DNA of 64,000 nucleotides from Kribbella soli. Lineage in GTDB: Bacteria; Actinomycetota; Actinomycetes; Propionibacteriales; Kribbellaceae. This document shows, piece after piece, positions 17,459 through 26,365 of this stretch. Location: contig NZ_SJJZ01000005.1 of the NCBI RefSeq assembly GCF_004331345.1, positions 1 through 64,000 on the forward strand, written 5' to 3'. How positions within the stretch are numbered: position 1 is the first letter of the stretch; the number at the start of each line of letters is the position of its first letter. A model generated the notes under the pieces. The model was not told the DNA's origin and ran no database searches. It saw nothing but the letters and a program-made list of their open reading frames with translations. A program made the translations under genes and the position numbers.

Positions 17459-18108
17459 CCGACTACCCGGAGCTCCGGTTCGGCGCCGGGCTGGCGGATC
17501 AGCCCGAGCGCTGGCCGGTCTCCGCTTCGGAGACCGTGCATGAGACCGGCCGGGTGATCTCGGTACGCCGGGACACCATCGAACCGCCCGGCGGTGAGTC
17601 GTTCGTCCGCGATGTCGTCGTACATCCCGGAGCGGTCGGCGTGGTCGCGCTGGACGAGAACAACCGGATGCTGCTCGTCCGTCAGTACCGGCACCCGGTC
17701 GGCTACAAGCTGCTCGAGGCGCCGGCCGGGCTGCTCGACGTGCAGGGGGAGCAGTACCGCCTGGGCGGCGAGCGTGAGCTGTGGGAGGAGACCGCGACCA
17801 AGGCCGCCGACTGGCGGATCCTGGTCGACGCGTTCACCTCACCCGGCCTGACGAACGAGGCGGTTCGCATCTTCCTGGCCCGCGACCTGTCGCCGGCTCC
17901 GGAGTCGTTCGAGAGGGTGCACGAGGAGGCCGACATGGAAACCGTCTGGGCCCCCCTCATCGACGTAGTAGGCGCCGCCCTCGCCGGCCATCTCCAGAAC
18001 CCCATCCTCATCATGGGCGCCCTGGCCGCCTGGACCGCCCTCAACGGCCCCGGCTTCGAAACCCTCCGCCCGGCCGACTCCCCGTGGCCGGCCAAGGACC
18101 ACACCTGA
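17455..18108 (+). CDS. NUDIX hydrolase, ADP-ribose pyrophosphatase type
   Basis: 217 aa. The NUDIX box is recognisable as GGERELWEETATKAADW, preceded by LLEAPAGLLD as in ADP-ribose pyrophosphatases (EAPAG, box Glu residues present). These enzymes split ADP-ribose to AMP and ribose-5-phosphate. It matches the Rv1700 position, directly after pyrG, and overlaps it by 4 bases, so translation is coupled. ADP-ribose as substrate is inferred from family and synteny. Confidence 0.88.
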   Translation: MTDYPELRFGAGLADQPERWPVSASETVHETGRVISVRRDTIEPPGGESFVRDVVVHPGAVGVVALDENNRMLLVRQYRHPVGYKLLEAPAGLLDVQGEQYRLGGERELWEETATKAADWRILVDAFTSPGLTNEAVRIFLARDLSPAPESFERVHEEADMETVWAPLIDVVGAALAGHLQNPILIMGALAAWTALNGPGFETLRPADSPWPAKDHT

Positions 18109-18218
18109 GCAATCCCGGGTCTGGATGCCGGCATCGTTACCTGCCGCACATCGAGAGTGGTCCATCTCGTCGCTAGTGTCCTGCGGACATCCGACGGCGA
18201 GCAGAAGGAGATCGGTTC

Positions 18219-19136
18219 GTGAGCACGTCGCAGCCATCGCATGGTGCGAAGACAATTCTCGACAAGCTCGTGGTCAATGTCATCGATTGGGGCGAGCTCA
18301 AGGTCCATCGCAACACGGCCGGCGTGTCGTTCGACGCGTCGACCGGGCCGCTGGGTGCGGTGCAGCCCGACGGGTCGATGGTGTTCGACAACGCGATCGG
18401 TCGCGCCTTCGAGGCCGCGGCGGAACGACCTCACTCGCTCAGCTCTGACGAGGTGACCGAGCTCCGGCACGCGATCCGGGTTGTCACGTTCACGGCGCTG
18501 GACAAGCGCATCGAAGCCCGGGAGACCGAAGGGGGCGGACCCATCAAGATGGCACTCGACGCCGGCGGCGAAGCGGATCGGTTCCTGAACGACGGGCTGC
18601 GGCACGCGGACTGGGCCGTCAACGGTGACCGGATCTGCTACCGGCTCAGCCCCGAGCTCGGGTCGAGGCTGCGGGACGCCCAGGAGGGCGAGCCCGAGCA
18701 TCCGGTGGCCCGGGACGCCGCCCTGGCGCTGGCCGTTCAGTACGGGCGGGCACGGGGCGAATGGCCCGACAACGCGGTCCGCGATCTGCTCAAGGCACCG
18801 CGGGAGGAGATCTTCGAACGGGTTGTCGACGCGAAACTGGCATCTCACCTGCGGGACAACTTCGAGCCGGCACGGGACGCGTTGGCGGACCTGCGCGCGC
18901 GATTGACCGACGACATCCGCACGGAGTTCCAGCAACTCTCCCAGGAGCCGCATCTCAAGACGTCCGAGGTCCAGGGGCGAGTGGCCGCGGTGTGCGAGCG
19001 CGTCGACGACTCGGCCCGGACCGTGAAGGAAACCCTCAACGCGGTGGCGGCAGTGCAGTCCGGTCGGCCATCGGCCACCGGAGCGCGCAAACCCGCGGCG
19101 GACAAGCCGCACAGATGGACCAGTTTCGGTCGCTGA
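18219..19136 (+). CDS. Hypothetical protein of unknown family
   Basis: 305 aa. GTG at 18219 has AGAAGGAG 8 bases upstream. I recognise no domain. The N-terminal third (about 10-70) reads as mixed beta structure (LVVNVIDWGELKVHR, GPLGAVQPDGSMVFDNAIG). Residues 90-215 are helical with conserved-looking segments (MALDAGGEADRFLNDGLRHADW, HPVARDAALALAVQYGRA). Residues 215-280 are a charged helix and the last 25 are basic and disordered. No signal peptide or membrane helix. It stands alone between the pyrG block and the GH92 gene, at the point where synteny with the conserved block ends. Confidence 0.7.
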   Translation: MSTSQPSHGAKTILDKLVVNVIDWGELKVHRNTAGVSFDASTGPLGAVQPDGSMVFDNAIGRAFEAAAERPHSLSSDEVTELRHAIRVVTFTALDKRIEARETEGGGPIKMALDAGGEADRFLNDGLRHADWAVNGDRICYRLSPELGSRLRDAQEGEPEHPVARDAALALAVQYGRARGEWPDNAVRDLLKAPREEIFERVVDAKLASHLRDNFEPARDALADLRARLTDDIRTEFQQLSQEPHLKTSEVQGRVAAVCERVDDSARTVKETLNAVAAVQSGRPSATGARKPAADKPHRWTSFGR

Positions 19137-19184
19137 CCCTGGAGCCGGGGGCGTAGTCGGCAGTTCCGGAACTTCGCGTAGTTC

Positions 19185-19213
19185 TTGACGTGCGTTCCGT
19201 AGCCGGGTATTTG
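19185..19213 (+). promoter_or_regulatory. Candidate housekeeping promoter for the GH92 gene
   Basis: TTGACG (19185-19190) and TATTTG (19208-19213) are separated by 17 bases, a good match for a vegetative sigma factor. Start of transcription would fall near 19220, giving a leader of about 45 bases. A small dyad GTTG-CTGA-CAAC (19213-19224) overlaps the predicted start and could bind a regulator. Confidence 0.5.
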
Positions 19214-19266
19214 TTGCTGACAACGATGTCACACCGCCCCGTTCCGACGTCGAAGGTTGGCCGCCC

Positions 19267-22200
19267 ATGCGCTTGTCCGCCGTACTTGCTGCTGCTCTGA
19301 TCGCTGCGATCGCTCCTACGACGGCTCAGGCCGTGCCCACGCCGGCCGCGCCCGGCTCCGGTGGTCATCCGACGACGGCGACGCCGCCTGATCCGGTGGT
19401 TGCCGGTCTGCGTATACCGGAGGCCGTCGGGAGCAGCCGGATCACGAGCAGTTCCTTGGATCCAACTGAGCAGGTGGATCCGTTGGTGGGTACGTCGAAT
19501 GCGGGGAACGTGTTTCCGGGGGCGGTTGTGCCGTTCGGGATGTTCTCGTTCAGTCCGGAGACGAGTCGGGGGAATGCGTACCGGACTGCTGCTCCGGGTG
19601 GGTACCTGTACTCGGCGAGCAAGATTCGTGGGTTCAGCCTGACGCATATGAGCGGGACCGGGTGTGCGGGCGGCTCGGGAGACATCCCGGTGTTCCCGTT
19701 GGCGGGTGAGGTGAAAAGCTCGCCGCAGAGTGATGCGAAAGACGAGCTCTACGCGTCGACGTACAGCCATGCGAACGAGGTCGCGAAGCCGGGCTACTAC
19801 AAGGTCGGTCTGGACTCCGGGGTGTCTGCGGAGCTGAGTGCGACCACGCGGACCGGGTCGGCGGCGTTCACGTTTCCGGCGGACAAGGCCAAGACTCTGA
19901 TGTTCCGTACGTCGAACTCCGAGGTCGGATCCAGCGACGCGCAGGTCAGCATCGACGCGGCGCACCGCACTGTGAGCGGGTCGGTGACGAGCGGGAACTT
20001 CTGCGGCTACCTGGCCAGCGTCGGGCAGCGCAGCTACTACACGCTGCACTTCGTCGCCGAGTTCGACCAGCCGTTCAAGAACCAGGGCACCTGGACCGAC
20101 ACCACGGTGACCCCGGGCAACACGAGCGCCCGCGGCGGTACGACGTACGGCGCCGACGGGTGGATGCCGCCGAACAAGGGATCCGGTGGGTACGTCGGCT
20201 TCGACAGCGACAAGGTGACGATGCGGATCGGCATCTCCTACGTGAGCACCGCCAACGCGCTGGCGAACCTGCGTGCCGAGAACCCGCGCGGTACGTCGGT
20301 CGCCGTCACGGCCGCGAAAGCCAAGCAGACGTGGCGAAAGCAGCTCGACCGTATCGAGATCACCGGCGGTACGACGGACCAGCGCACCACGTTCTACACC
20401 GCGCTGTACCACGCCCTGCTGCACCCGAACGTGTTCAGCGACGTCAATCGCCAGTACTGGGGCTTCGACCAGAAACCGCACTACCTGTCGCGCGGGCAGC
20501 AAGCGCAGTACGCGACGTTCTCCGGCTGGGACGTCTACCGGTCTCAACTGCAACTAGTTACATTGCTCGAGCCCGAGCGGGCCGGAGACATCGCGCAGTC
20601 GCTGTTCAACCAAGCCACGCAGAACGACGGCATCTGGGACCGGTGGACGCACGCGTCCGGCAGTACGGCGGTGATGACGGGCGACCCGTCCGCACCAGCT
20701 GTGGCCGGCATCTACGCGTTCGGTGGCACGAACTTCGACGCCCGCGGCGCACTGCGCTCGCTGGTGAAGGCAGCGACCGTGCCGACCGCGAAAGACCTCA
20801 GCTCGGCCGGTAAGCCGGTCATGTCGATCGGGCAGCGGCCGTCGCTGGACAAGTACCTGGCACTGCACTACATCCCCACGAAGTCCAATGCCTGGGGCGG
20901 TGCGGTCGAAACGCTCGAGGACGTGACGGACGACTTCTCACTGGCTCAGCTCGCGCAACGGACCGGCGACACGTCGACGTACCAGAAGTTCCTCACCAGG
21001 TCGCAGTACTGGCAGAACGTGTTCAACCCGGGCAACGGCGGCTATATCCAGAACCGGGACGACAACGGTGCCTGGCCCGCTTTCACGCCGTCGACGTACG
21101 ACGGGTTCGCCGAAGGCAGTAGTGCGCAGTACAGCTGGATGGTGCCGCACAACCGGGCCGGTCTGGTCGACGCGATGGGTGGTGCGGACGCCGTTAACCA
21201 GCGGCTGGATGCGTTCTTCAAGAACCCGGACGGGACCTGGGCGCTGACCGGTGCAGGGGAACTTCACGCCGAGATGGACAACGAGCCGTCGATCAACACG
21301 CCCTGGATCTACAACTACACCGGCCGCCCGTACCAGACGCAGGAGACGTTGCGGCAGGCAATGACCCAGCTGTGGAACACCAGCACCGGAGGGATCCCGG
21401 GGAACGATGACCTCGGTGCGATGTCGTCCTGGTACGTGTGGACCGCTCTGGGCCTCTACCCGGACGTACCGAGCCGCGCGGAGCTCCAGGTCGCGGCGCC
21501 GCTGTTCCCACGTGCTGTGATCCACCGCGACGGCAAGACCATCCGGATCAACGCTCCGGGTGCGGATGCGCAGTACGTGCAGTCGCTGAAGGTGAACGGG
21601 AAGACCTCGACGAAGCCCTGGCTGCCGGAGTCGTTCGTACAGCGTGGCGGGACGTTGGACTTCACTCTCGGTACGACGCCCAACAAGGCCTGGGGCGCGA
21701 AGGACGCACCGCCGTCGTGGCGGACCGGCGAGATCCCGTTCCAGACCTCTACTGACACCAGCCGCGTAGTCATCGCTCCTGGCACTACTAGTGCACCTGT
21801 AACCCTGCAAGCGCACCGGCTGAGTGGGACGGCGCAGGACGTGAGCTACACGCTGAAGACACCTGCTGGTCTCACAGCGACACCTACTACCGGCACGTTC
21901 CACGTCGACAAGGTCGGTAGTGCGTCTGTGACGATCACAGCCGCCGCTGGTACGCCGAACGGTCGCTACCCCGTCACAGTGGAGATGAAGGCGGCTGACG
22001 GAACCGCCTTGCCACAGGTCGGCTTCACTGTGGTCGTGGGGCAACCGAACTCGTTCTTCGTACTACGTGAAGGCGTGGGCATCTCTGATGACAACAGCGA
22101 CCACACCGAGGCTGACTACGACGGCGGGGGCGTCAGCTACTCACGTCAGGCCCTGGCCGCGGCCGGTCTGACTGCAGGCGGCACAGGTACTGTCCAGGGC

Positions 22201-22614
22201 CTCAGCTTCACGTGGCCCGACGTACGCGCCGGTGACCCCGACAACGTGCCGGCCGACGGACAGCTGCTCAACCTGAACCTGCCCGTCGGTACGACGAAGC
22301 TGTCCTTCATCGGCAGTGCGGTCAACGGCAACCAGCAGACGACCGCGACGCTCAACTACGCGGACGGTACGACGTCGCAGATCGACCTGTCCTTCAGCGA
22401 CTGGACCCTGGGCGGTGGCGGCGACACCCTGCACTACGGCAACGTGATCGTCGCTACCACGCCGTACCGCAACGAATCGGGTGGCGGAAAGGACAACGTC
22501 ATCACGCATATCTTCGCCACGGCACCTGTGACGTTGACGCAGACCCCGGTCAGCATCGCGCTGCCCAAGAACCGTGACCTACGGCTCTTCACCGTTGCGG
22601 GAGGGAATTCTTGA
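19267..22614 (+). CDS. Secreted GH92 alpha-mannosidase
   Basis: 1115 aa. A Sec signal peptide (residues 1-22, MRLSAVLAAALIAAIAPTTAQA) is followed by the GH92 N-terminal beta domain (QVDPLVGTSNAGNVFPGAVVPFG) and the catalytic (alpha/alpha)6 domain with YATFSGWDVYRSQLQL, IWDRWTHASG and MDNEPSINTPWIYNY. Glu673 in NEP matches the family general acid, and Asp714/Asp715 in GNDDLGAMSSW match the base and Ca2+ region. About 330 C-terminal residues after position 790 are beta domains: a NEW3-like segment with NGRYPVTVEM, then a carbohydrate-binding-like domain. GH92 enzymes are Ca2+-dependent exo-alpha-mannosidases. The linkage is not deducible. Confidence 0.92.
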   Translation: MRLSAVLAAALIAAIAPTTAQAVPTPAAPGSGGHPTTATPPDPVVAGLRIPEAVGSSRITSSSLDPTEQVDPLVGTSNAGNVFPGAVVPFGMFSFSPETSRGNAYRTAAPGGYLYSASKIRGFSLTHMSGTGCAGGSGDIPVFPLAGEVKSSPQSDAKDELYASTYSHANEVAKPGYYKVGLDSGVSAELSATTRTGSAAFTFPADKAKTLMFRTSNSEVGSSDAQVSIDAAHRTVSGSVTSGNFCGYLASVGQRSYYTLHFVAEFDQPFKNQGTWTDTTVTPGNTSARGGTTYGADGWMPPNKGSGGYVGFDSDKVTMRIGISYVSTANALANLRAENPRGTSVAVTAAKAKQTWRKQLDRIEITGGTTDQRTTFYTALYHALLHPNVFSDVNRQYWGFDQKPHYLSRGQQAQYATFSGWDVYRSQLQLVTLLEPERAGDIAQSLFNQATQNDGIWDRWTHASGSTAVMTGDPSAPAVAGIYAFGGTNFDARGALRSLVKAATVPTAKDLSSAGKPVMSIGQRPSLDKYLALHYIPTKSNAWGGAVETLEDVTDDFSLAQLAQRTGDTSTYQKFLTRSQYWQNVFNPGNGGYIQNRDDNGAWPAFTPSTYDGFAEGSSAQYSWMVPHNRAGLVDAMGGADAVNQRLDAFFKNPDGTWALTGAGELHAEMDNEPSINTPWIYNYTGRPYQTQETLRQAMTQLWNTSTGGIPGNDDLGAMSSWYVWTALGLYPDVPSRAELQVAAPLFPRAVIHRDGKTIRINAPGADAQYVQSLKVNGKTSTKPWLPESFVQRGGTLDFTLGTTPNKAWGAKDAPPSWRTGEIPFQTSTDTSRVVIAPGTTSAPVTLQAHRLSGTAQDVSYTLKTPAGLTATPTTGTFHVDKVGSASVTITAAAGTPNGRYPVTVEMKAADGTALPQVGFTVVVGQPNSFFVLREGVGISDDNSDHTEADYDGGGVSYSRQALAAAGLTAGGTGTVQGLSFTWPDVRAGDPDNVPADGQLLNLNLPVGTTKLSFIGSAVNGNQQTTATLNYADGTTSQIDLSFSDWTLGGGGDTLHYGNVIVATTPYRNESGGGKDNVITHIFATAPVTLTQTPVSIALPKNRDLRLFTVAGGNS

Positions 22615-23333
22615 TGAGGAAGACCATCGTGATCGCGGTGCTGACAGTGGCCAGTCTGCTGGTCGCCACAGCACCGGCCGACGCCACCGGTACGCCGCCG
22701 AGCACCAAGGGACCATGTGGCTACACGGTGACGCCGGACGAGCCGCCTGCCCGTCCGGTGTCGCTACCACCCGACCCGGAACACACACCGGACAAGGGGA
22801 TCGTCAGAGTCGTCGTCGCGACCAGCCAGGGGCCCATGCTGCTGTCGCTGGACCGCGCGAAGGCGCCGTGCACGGTGCAGAGCTTCCTGCACCTGGCGAA
22901 GAGCCGCTTCTACGACTTCACCACCTGTCACCGGCTCACGCTGTACCCGACGCTGAAGGTGCTGCAGTGCGGTGACCCGAGCGGTACGGGCGAGGGCGGG
23001 CCGGGCTACTCGTACAAGGACGAGCTGCCCACCGACCTGCCGAACTGGCCGGACGACCCGACCGGGACGCGGAAGGTGTACGCCCGCGGCACGCTGGCAA
23101 TGGCGAACGCCGGTCCGAACACCAACGGGTCGCAGTTCTTCCTCGTCTTCGGGGACTCGCGGCTGCGGCCGGACTACACCGTCTTCGGCTCGGTCGACCG
23201 CCTCGGGCTCGCCACACTCGACCGGGTGGCGGCAGGAGGGATCGCGCCGACGCCCGACGACCCGGCACCGGTCGACGGCCCGCCGGTGCGCAAGACCGAC
23301 ATCATCGTCGCGCGGTCACTCGGCTCCCGCTGA
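22614..23333 (+). CDS. Secreted cyclophilin-type peptidyl-prolyl isomerase
   Basis: 239 aa. ATG at 22614 shares its first base with the GH92 stop (TGATG), with GGGAGGG upstream, so translation is coupled. A signal peptide (about 1-24) leads into a cyclophilin domain with FYDFTTCHRLT, GDPSGTGEGGPGYSYKDE and GTLAMANAGPNTNGSQFFLVF, the active-site signature. It catalyses proline isomerisation outside the membrane. Coupling to an exported 1115-residue enzyme suggests it helps fold that protein; this is inference. Its 3' end overlaps the opposite HIT-like gene by 18 bases. Confidence 0.9.
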   Translation: MRKTIVIAVLTVASLLVATAPADATGTPPSTKGPCGYTVTPDEPPARPVSLPPDPEHTPDKGIVRVVVATSQGPMLLSLDRAKAPCTVQSFLHLAKSRFYDFTTCHRLTLYPTLKVLQCGDPSGTGEGGPGYSYKDELPTDLPNWPDDPTGTRKVYARGTLAMANAGPNTNGSQFFLVFGDSRLRPDYTVFGSVDRLGLATLDRVAAGGIAPTPDDPAPVDGPPVRKTDIIVARSLGSR

Positions 23334-23924
23334 TCCAACGGCTTCGCCGCCGTCCTCCGCGAGGGCGGCGGCGACCAGGCGGATGTTCGCGGTGAACTCG
23401 TCGGCGGGGATCTTCGGGAGCATGTCGTCCCAGGCCGCGATCATCGCGCCGCGGAGTTGCATCATGCCGACGGGGCGGGCGAGGAACCACAGGTGGAAGT
23501 GCTCGCTGCCGTCACCCCAGCGGTTGAAGTGCGTCCGGCCCACGCTGTCGATGCTCTGGATCGCCTTCGCCACGCGCTGGATCATCGAGCCGAGGGTGGC
23601 GGTCAGCTCAGGTGGCAGATTGTCGAGGCGGTAGTGCTCGCGCGGCTCGAGAATCGCCACCAGCGGTAGGCCGGTCGGCTCGAACGCCTTCAGTGTCCAC
23701 TGCTCGTCGCGCCAGATCACGGACCCGTCGGGATCCGCGCACTTCGGGCACGGCTGACCGCCGTCCGCACCGCGTCGCGGCGGTTCGGGCAGCACCGGAT
23801 CGGCCAGCGGCACGACCTCCAGCTCGCCCTCGAACGGGAAGAACGGCGATTCGAGCAACGGTTCGGCCGACATGCGTTCGCCGTACGGCAGCCGGCGGTG
23901 GTACTCGGAGGGCAGCTCGGTCAT
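23316..23924 (-). CDS. HIT-like (histidine triad superfamily) protein
   Basis: 202 aa from MTELPSEYHRRLP. It has a CPKCADPD pair that may bind zinc, an EPREHYRLDNLPPEL segment, and the HIT-like core HFNRWGDGSEHFHLWFLARP with the HxHxW pattern in place of HxHxHxx. The arrangement resembles GalT/HIT proteins acting on nucleotide phosphodiesters or phosphoramidates; no substrate is evident. It is divergent from the cupin gene with 28 bases between starts and converges with the cyclophilin gene. Confidence 0.75.
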   Translation of the reverse strand: MTELPSEYHRRLPYGERMSAEPLLESPFFPFEGELEVVPLADPVLPEPPRRGADGGQPCPKCADPDGSVIWRDEQWTLKAFEPTGLPLVAILEPREHYRLDNLPPELTATLGSMIQRVAKAIQSIDSVGRTHFNRWGDGSEHFHLWFLARPVGMMQLRGAMIAAWDDMLPKIPADEFTANIRLVAAALAEDGGEAVGSAGAE

Positions 23925-23952
23925 GGACCGCACTCTGCCCGAGAATCGGGGC

Positions 23953-24357
23953 ATGGAGAAGCCAGAACTGGCCACCTTGCTGGATCTCGAACCGCACCCG
24001 GAGGGCGGGTGGTACCGGCAGACGTGGCGCTCGCCGGTCGAGTTCGAGCCGGAGGGGTACGGCGGGACGCGGGCCAGCGCGACCGCGATCTACTTCCTGC
24101 TGGCGCCGGGGGAGGAGTCGCGATCGCACCGGGTGCGGTCGACGGAACTCTGGCTGTGGCACTCGGGCGGGCCGTTGACGTTGGAGTACGACGATCAGAC
24201 GGTCACCCTCGGGCCGGACGTGCGAGCTGGCCAGCGCCCGCAGGTGGTGATACCTGCGGGCGCGTGGCAGGCAGCCCGGCCCGTGGGTGACGAGGCGGTG
24301 CTGGTGTCGTGCATCGTGTCACCGGGTTTCGACTTCGCCGACTTCACGATGCGATAG
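23953..24357 (+). CDS. DUF985 cupin protein
   Basis: 134 aa. The start MEKPELATLLDLEPHPEGGWYRQTW is the usual N-terminus of the cupin_5 (DUF985) family; an in-frame ATG at 23923 is less likely. Core motifs are ATAIYFLLAPGEESRSHRVRS, ELWLWHSG and VIPAGAWQAA. The fold is a small beta-barrel that may bind a sugar phosphate or metal, but no reaction is known. It probably shares the short upstream region with the divergent HIT-like gene. Confidence 0.85.
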   Translation: MEKPELATLLDLEPHPEGGWYRQTWRSPVEFEPEGYGGTRASATAIYFLLAPGEESRSHRVRSTELWLWHSGGPLTLEYDDQTVTLGPDVRAGQRPQVVIPAGAWQAARPVGDEAVLVSCIVSPGFDFADFTMR

Positions 24358-24365
24358 ACCCTCCT

Positions 24366-25061
24366 CTACATCTGCGGGACGATGCCCTCGCCTGCTGTGA
24401 CTTCCGGGAGGTGTTCGCGGACCATGTAGCCGCCGGCGCAGGCGATCCACACCGCCGAGAGCAGCAACGGGATACCGGTCATCAGGAAGCCGCCGGCAAC
24501 GAACGCGCCGTCGGAGGCGAACACTCCGAACGAACCGGCGAACGACACCACTGCGGCCAGCAGTGCCAGATAACCGAGCCAGTTCGGCATCAGGTGCGTG
24601 CGCAGCACGCCGAGGCCGGCCGCGGCCAACGGCAGTGCGGCAGCGAAGCCGATCATCGTGGTCATCACTGCGCTGAGCTCGTACATCGCCATGCTCAACC
24701 CGACCTCCCGGCCGTCGATGGCGAAGGCGGTCGCACCGGTGACGGTTGCGTTCACGAAGATCGCACTACCCACCAGCACCGATCCGGCGAGCAGCGCCAG
24801 GTGCACATCACTGCGCTCGTCGCGCTCGCGCATCGCCTCGGCGAACGCGGACGCGAACCAGATCACCAACCCGCCCGCTGCGGCCCACATCAGCGCGCTG
24901 GTCAGGATCATGCCGCGGTTGTCGCTCAGCCACGCCGCGATCGTGCTCCGCGAGTCGTCGACGGTCGGTGGATTGCCGGGCAGGAACCTGCCCAGGAGTG
25001 CCAGGACGACGAAGGCCAACCCAGCAAAGCCGCCCCAACGCAACTCGTGTCGCTCAGTCAT
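24366..25061 (-). CDS. Integral membrane protein, unknown function
   Basis: 231 aa with about six membrane helices (for example GFAGLAFVVLALLGRFL, ALMWAAAGGLVIWFASAFA, YLALLAAVVSFAGSFGVFA). GGAGG lies upstream of the ATG. The layout resembles the DUF4386-like group of small bacterial membrane proteins, but I cannot assign a family firmly. A 7-bp inverted repeat at 25082-25102 sits just upstream and probably controls it. Confidence 0.7.
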   Translation of the reverse strand: MTERHELRWGGFAGLAFVVLALLGRFLPGNPPTVDDSRSTIAAWLSDNRGMILTSALMWAAAGGLVIWFASAFAEAMRERDERSDVHLALLAGSVLVGSAIFVNATVTGATAFAIDGREVGLSMAMYELSAVMTTMIGFAAALPLAAAGLGVLRTHLMPNWLGYLALLAAVVSFAGSFGVFASDGAFVAGGFLMTGIPLLLSAVWIACAGGYMVREHLPEVTAGEGIVPQM

Positions 25062-25081
25062 GGGGAAACACCTCCAGTGTG

Positions 25082-25102
25082 CGCACCACGAAATATGGTG
25101 CG
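25082..25102 (-). promoter_or_regulatory. Candidate operator upstream of the membrane protein gene
   Basis: CGCACCA (25082-25088) and TGGTGCG (25096-25102) form a perfect 7-bp inverted repeat around CGAAATA, 20 bases upstream of the start at 25061. On the reverse strand the A/T-rich centre could double as a -10 element. No regulator gene is adjacent. Confidence 0.4.
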
Positions 25103-25189
25103 TCTACTGCTGATATTCCTCCGCTCTGAGCGGCCGTCAAGAGGTGCCGTCCGGCGAACAGGCGCGTCGTCGGACGGCAGCGCACATCG

Positions 25190-26014
25190 CTACTGGAGAA
25201 CGGTTGCCAGGGCCTCGTAACCGGGCAGCAGGTCGATGCCTTCGTGGCCCAGTTGCTGGATCGCGACGTGGTCCGCGCCGGCGTCCAGATGGGCCTCCAG
25301 ACCGGCCGCGATCTCGACCGCGGAGCCGTGCAGCACCATCGCGTCGACGAGCCGGTCGCTGCCGCCGTCGGCGAAGTCGTCGTCGCTGAAACCGAGCCGC
25401 TTGAAGCTCGTCGTGTAGTTGCTCAGCTGCAGGTACGGCGCCAACCGGTCACGGGCCGTCGCGCGCGCGATCTCCGGATCGGTTTCGAGCACGACCATCT
25501 GCTCCGGAGCGAGCAGCACCCCGCCGCCGAGGGCGCGACGCGCTTCCCGGGTGTGCTCCGGGGTGGTCAGGTAGGGGAGTGCCCCGGCGGTCCGTGCGGC
25601 GGACAACTGCAGCACCTTCGGGCCGAGCGCGGCCAGTGCCCGCCGGTCGACCGGCACCTTCGCGTCGTCCAGTTCGTCGAGGTACCCGACGATCGTCTGG
25701 TACGGCGACTTGTACTCGCCGGTGGCCTCCCGGTGCCCGATCCCGACCCCCAGCAGGAACCGTCCCGGGTGCTCGTCCTCCAGCCGGTGGTACGACGCCG
25801 CGACGTCGGCCGCCGGGGATTTCCACATGTTGACGATGCTGGTGCCGACGGCAACCGAACTCGTTGCGGCCAGCAACACCTCGGCGTCACGCAGATCGGA
25901 CTCCGGCGAGCTGCCCAGCCACAGCGTGCCGTACCCCGCCTGCTCCAGTCGCGCCGCGAGCTCCGGGCCGTAATGCTGACCGCCGTGCCAGATCCCGTAC
26001 CGTCCCAGTTCCAT
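25190..26014 (-). CDS. F420-dependent LLM-class oxidoreductase
   Basis: 274 aa, a bacterial luciferase-like TIM barrel. Motifs: MELGRYGIWHGGQHYGPELAARLEQAGYGTLWLG, SSVAVGTSIVNMWKSPAADVAASY and LLGVGIGHRE, matching the actinobacterial subgroup that uses coenzyme F420. An ATG at 26014 (GGAG 5 bases upstream) and a GTG at 26020 are both good starts. The substrate is unknown and no neighbouring gene suggests one. Confidence 0.8.
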   Translation of the reverse strand: MELGRYGIWHGGQHYGPELAARLEQAGYGTLWLGSSPESDLRDAEVLLAATSSVAVGTSIVNMWKSPAADVAASYHRLEDEHPGRFLLGVGIGHREATGEYKSPYQTIVGYLDELDDAKVPVDRRALAALGPKVLQLSAARTAGALPYLTTPEHTREARRALGGGVLLAPEQMVVLETDPEIARATARDRLAPYLQLSNYTTSFKRLGFSDDDFADGGSDRLVDAMVLHGSAVEIAAGLEAHLDAGADHVAIQQLGHEGIDLLPGYEALATVLQ

Positions 26015-26365
26015 CGCCACTCCGTGCTCCTCTCGTCGGACGTCCCTCACCGTGCAACCCGGGGCGGGCGGGCGCCGTTCCAGCATCCCTGACGCCCACG
26101 AATGCCCGTCAATGATCGTTGCCACGTCAGCCGGCTAAGTAGTTGAGAACTGCATGAAACGGGCGGGCGATTTTGCCGAAATGCTTCCATTGGATTAATG
26201 CCGGGGCACTCGCAGAGTGTCGCGTGACGATCAGACCATCCGATCGGCTGGTATGAACCCCGCGGGCTTACACTCGGCAGCGACCTAGCGGCACACCCCT
26301 CAACCGCCGGGCCGCGGACACAACGACGTGAGCCGCACACCTGGAGCGTGAAAGAAGGGCGAGTT
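26015..26365. other. Intergenic control region before ald
   Basis: 351 bases with no credible gene. It holds the upstream region of the leftward LLM gene and the ald promoter. TACACT at 26269-26274 is a possible -10, placing transcription start near 26281 and leaving a leader of about 85 bases. A relatively A/T-rich patch (26170-26200) is where an Lrp/AldR-type regulator might bind, but I see no clean palindrome. No riboswitch fold is evident. Confidence 0.4.

Noticed and set aside
26015..26365. Riboswitch or tRNA in the long gap before ald
   Set aside because: No cloverleaf or known riboswitch core could be drawn; the gap fits two divergent upstream regions.
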